From contig NZ_LR699166.1 in the NCBI RefSeq assembly GCF_902459525.1, forward strand, positions 597,501 to 661,500: 64,000 nucleotides of DNA. Direction: 5' to 3'. Shown here piece after piece: positions 62,686-64,000 of this stretch (positions within the stretch are counted from its first letter, which is position 1; each line of letters begins with the position of its first letter). A program made the translations under genes and the position numbers. The notes below the pieces were generated by a model. That model was not told where the DNA came from and searched no databases. It was given only the letters and a program-made list of their open reading frames with translations. The DNA is from Sideroxydans sp. CL21. GTDB lineage: Bacteria; Pseudomonadota; Gammaproteobacteria; Burkholderiales; Gallionellaceae.

Positions 62686-63858
62686 ATGAACATCGGGCAG
62701 ACTCACACCAAAAATAGCATGAAATACGTCGACGAATTCCGCGATGGCGAACTGGCCAGGAACATCGTCGCCAACATCCTGCGCGAAGCGGCGGGCGGCA
62801 AAAGCTACAACTTCATGGAATTCTGCGGGGGGCACACCCACGCGATCTCGCGTTACGGCATCGCCGACTTGTTGCCCGCCAATGTGCACTTGATCCACGG
62901 CCCGGGGTGCCCGGTATGCGTGCTCCCCATCGGGCGCGTCGACCAGGCGATCCGCCTCGCACTGGAGCAGGGCGTGATCCTGTGCACTTATGCCGATACC
63001 CTACGCGTGCCGGCTTCCGACAATCTTTCGCTGATGCGGGCCAAGGCGCGCGGCGGCGATGTGCGCATGATCTATTCACCGCAGGACGCATTGAAGATCG
63101 CGCGCGAGAATCCGCAGCGCGAAGTGGTGTTCTTTGCCATCGGCTTCGAAACCACAACGCCGCCGACCGCCTTGATCATCAAGCAGGCCAGGGAAGAAGG
63201 AATCGCCAACTTCAGCGTGCTGTGCAATCACGTACTGACTCCGGCAGCGATCACGCACATTTTGCAATCGCCGGAAGTGCGCCAGTACGGGACCGTGCCG
63301 CTGGACGGCTTCATCGGGCCGGCGCATGTGAGCGTGGTGATCGGCAGCCAGCCGTACGAACATTTCGCCCACGAGTATCGCAAGCCGGTAGTGATCGCGG
63401 GTTTCGAACCGCTGGACGTGTTGCAGGCCATCCTGATGCTGATCCGCCAGATCAACCAGGGCCGCGCCGAAGTGGAGAACGAGTTCACGCGCGCCGTCAC
63501 GCGCGAGGGCAACGTGAAGGCGCAGGCCATGGTGTCGGAGGTGCTGGAACTGCGGCGCAGTTTCGAATGGCGCGGCCTGGGCGAGGTGCCGTATTCCGCG
63601 CTAAAGATACGTCCGGCTTATGCGCTGTTTGATGCGGAAACGCGCTATGGCATCGGCTACAAGCCGGTGGCCGACAACAAGGCCTGCGAATGCGGGGCGA
63701 TCCTGCGCGGCGTGAAAAAACCGCAGGACTGCAAAGTATTCGGCACGGTGTGCACGCCAGAGAACCCGTTGGGTTCGTGCATGGTGTCGTCGGAAGGTGC
63801 CTGCGCCGCGCATTACAGCTACGGAAGATTCAAGGATATGGAGTTGGTTTCGAAATGA
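62686..63858 (+). CDS. hypD: Hydrogenase maturation protein HypD
   Basis: The 390-aa protein has the motifs FMEFCGGHTHAISRYG (near residue 44, active Cys), HGPGCPVCVLP (near 68, redox Cys pair), FAIGFETTTPPTA (near 148) and a C-terminal Cys set (KACECGAILRGVKKPQDCKVFG...CTPENPLGSCMVSSEGACAAHY) for the 4Fe-4S cluster. It assembles the Fe(CN)2CO unit with HypC. AGGAGG lies before the ATG. Confidence 0.96.
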   Translation: MNIGQTHTKNSMKYVDEFRDGELARNIVANILREAAGGKSYNFMEFCGGHTHAISRYGIADLLPANVHLIHGPGCPVCVLPIGRVDQAIRLALEQGVILCTYADTLRVPASDNLSLMRAKARGGDVRMIYSPQDALKIARENPQREVVFFAIGFETTTPPTALIIKQAREEGIANFSVLCNHVLTPAAITHILQSPEVRQYGTVPLDGFIGPAHVSVVIGSQPYEHFAHEYRKPVVIAGFEPLDVLQAILMLIRQINQGRAEVENEFTRAVTREGNVKAQAMVSEVLELRRSFEWRGLGEVPYSALKIRPAYALFDAETRYGIGYKPVADNKACECGAILRGVKKPQDCKVFGTVCTPENPLGSCMVSSEGACAAHYSYGRFKDMELVSK

Positions 63859-63865
63859 GCTATTT

Positions 63866-63895
63866 TAGGGTGGGCACGTTTCTGTGCCCACCCTA
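63866..63895. repeat. Palindromic repeat between hypD and hypE
   Basis: The perfect 12-bp dyad TAGGGTGGGCAC-GTTTCT-GTGCCCACCCTA lies in the 70-nt gap. This wording is a common dispersed palindrome of Proteobacteria. There is no T-run, so it is not an obvious terminator, and hypE is expected to be in the same transcript. Confidence 0.65.
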
Positions 63896-63928
63896 CGCAC
63901 TAATCTAAACGAATGAACAGAATAAATT

Positions 63929-64000
63929 ATGAATGGTGAAGTAAAAAAAGGTTACGTGCGCGGACTGGACATCAAGAACGGGCGAGTGGATATGAGCCAC
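63929..64000 (+). CDS. hypE: HypE, 5' end only (cut by right edge)
   Basis: The last 24 codons read MNGEVKKGYVRGLDIKNGRV and then DMSH, which matches the start of the HypE N-terminus (G-x-V-x-MSHGAGG). HypE dehydrates the thiocarboxamide made with HypF to give the cyanide ligands. It follows hypD as in most hyp operons. The ribosome binding site is weak, and the rest lies outside the window. Confidence 0.8.
   Translation, partial: MNGEVKKGYVRGLDIKNGRVDMSH

Overview
The window reads as part of a betaproteobacterial chromosome. The core blocks rplM-rpsI-argC-bactofilin-erpA and rpsU-yqeY-dnaG-rpoD-tRNA are typical of that class. A membrane-bound uptake [NiFe] hydrogenase, a phosphoribulokinase-like gene and a haem-binding chemoreceptor suggest a chemolithotroph, perhaps of the Nitrosomonadales/Gallionellaceae type. 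The taxonomic placement is inference from gene content only.

Layout. Positions 1-6.1 kb (mostly minus strand) hold membrane lipid and envelope genes: a PAP2 phosphatase, a GT4 glycosyltransferase, dgkA, a probable ornithine-lipid pair (olsB-olsA), a 44-aa small ORF and an EAL-CBS-GGDEF protein. Positions 6.2-11.1 kb are a tightly overlapping four-gene operon (alpha/beta hydrolase, glycerophosphodiesterase, glpD, FGGY kinase) that looks like glycerophospholipid or glycerol-phosphate salvage. Positions 11.1-23.95 kb are core housekeeping, ending in rpoD and a tRNA-Ile2(CAU).

Positions 24-30.6 kb are accessory: a two-gene toxin-antitoxin-like island bracketed by the tRNA and a copy of the tRNA 3' part, a phosphoribulokinase homologue that has lost key active-site residues, dodecin, small proteins, YihY and topoisomerase IB. 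Positions 30.8-42.0 kb are a defence island: a type I restriction-modification operon (hsdM, hsdS, hsdR) interrupted between hsdS and hsdR by a SIR2-domain gene, a 39-codon stub of a second hsdR and an AlbA_2/HATPase gene, then followed by mrr and an unknown gene. Positions 42-45.8 kb are a repeat-rich junk-and-cassette zone: a RelE/ParE-Phd-type pair flanked by a duplicated slyX 3' end and split by nested palindromic elements, a lipoprotein, a truncated rhuM and a metallophosphoesterase.

Positions 45.9-49.6 kb carry pckG and a methyl-accepting chemotaxis protein with a CxxCH haem motif. From 50.1 kb to the right edge runs a complete hupSLC-(higA-like)-DFGHIJK-hypABFCDE cluster (hox naming: KGZ-MLOQRTV) for an oxygen-tolerant membrane-bound hydrogenase. 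The small subunit has the extra cysteines of the 4Fe-3S proximal cluster. Sigma-54-type promoters precede hupS and hupD, and a strong terminator-like hairpin lies between the structural and maturation genes. hypE runs off the right edge.

The most unusual items are the SIR2/AlbA module inside the hsd operon with its hsdR stub; the mini-island at the tRNA; a dispersed hairpin element whose two copies show compensatory base changes; a palindromic repeat read in frame inside hypB; and an orphan HigA-like gene with an internal terminator inside the hydrogenase operon.
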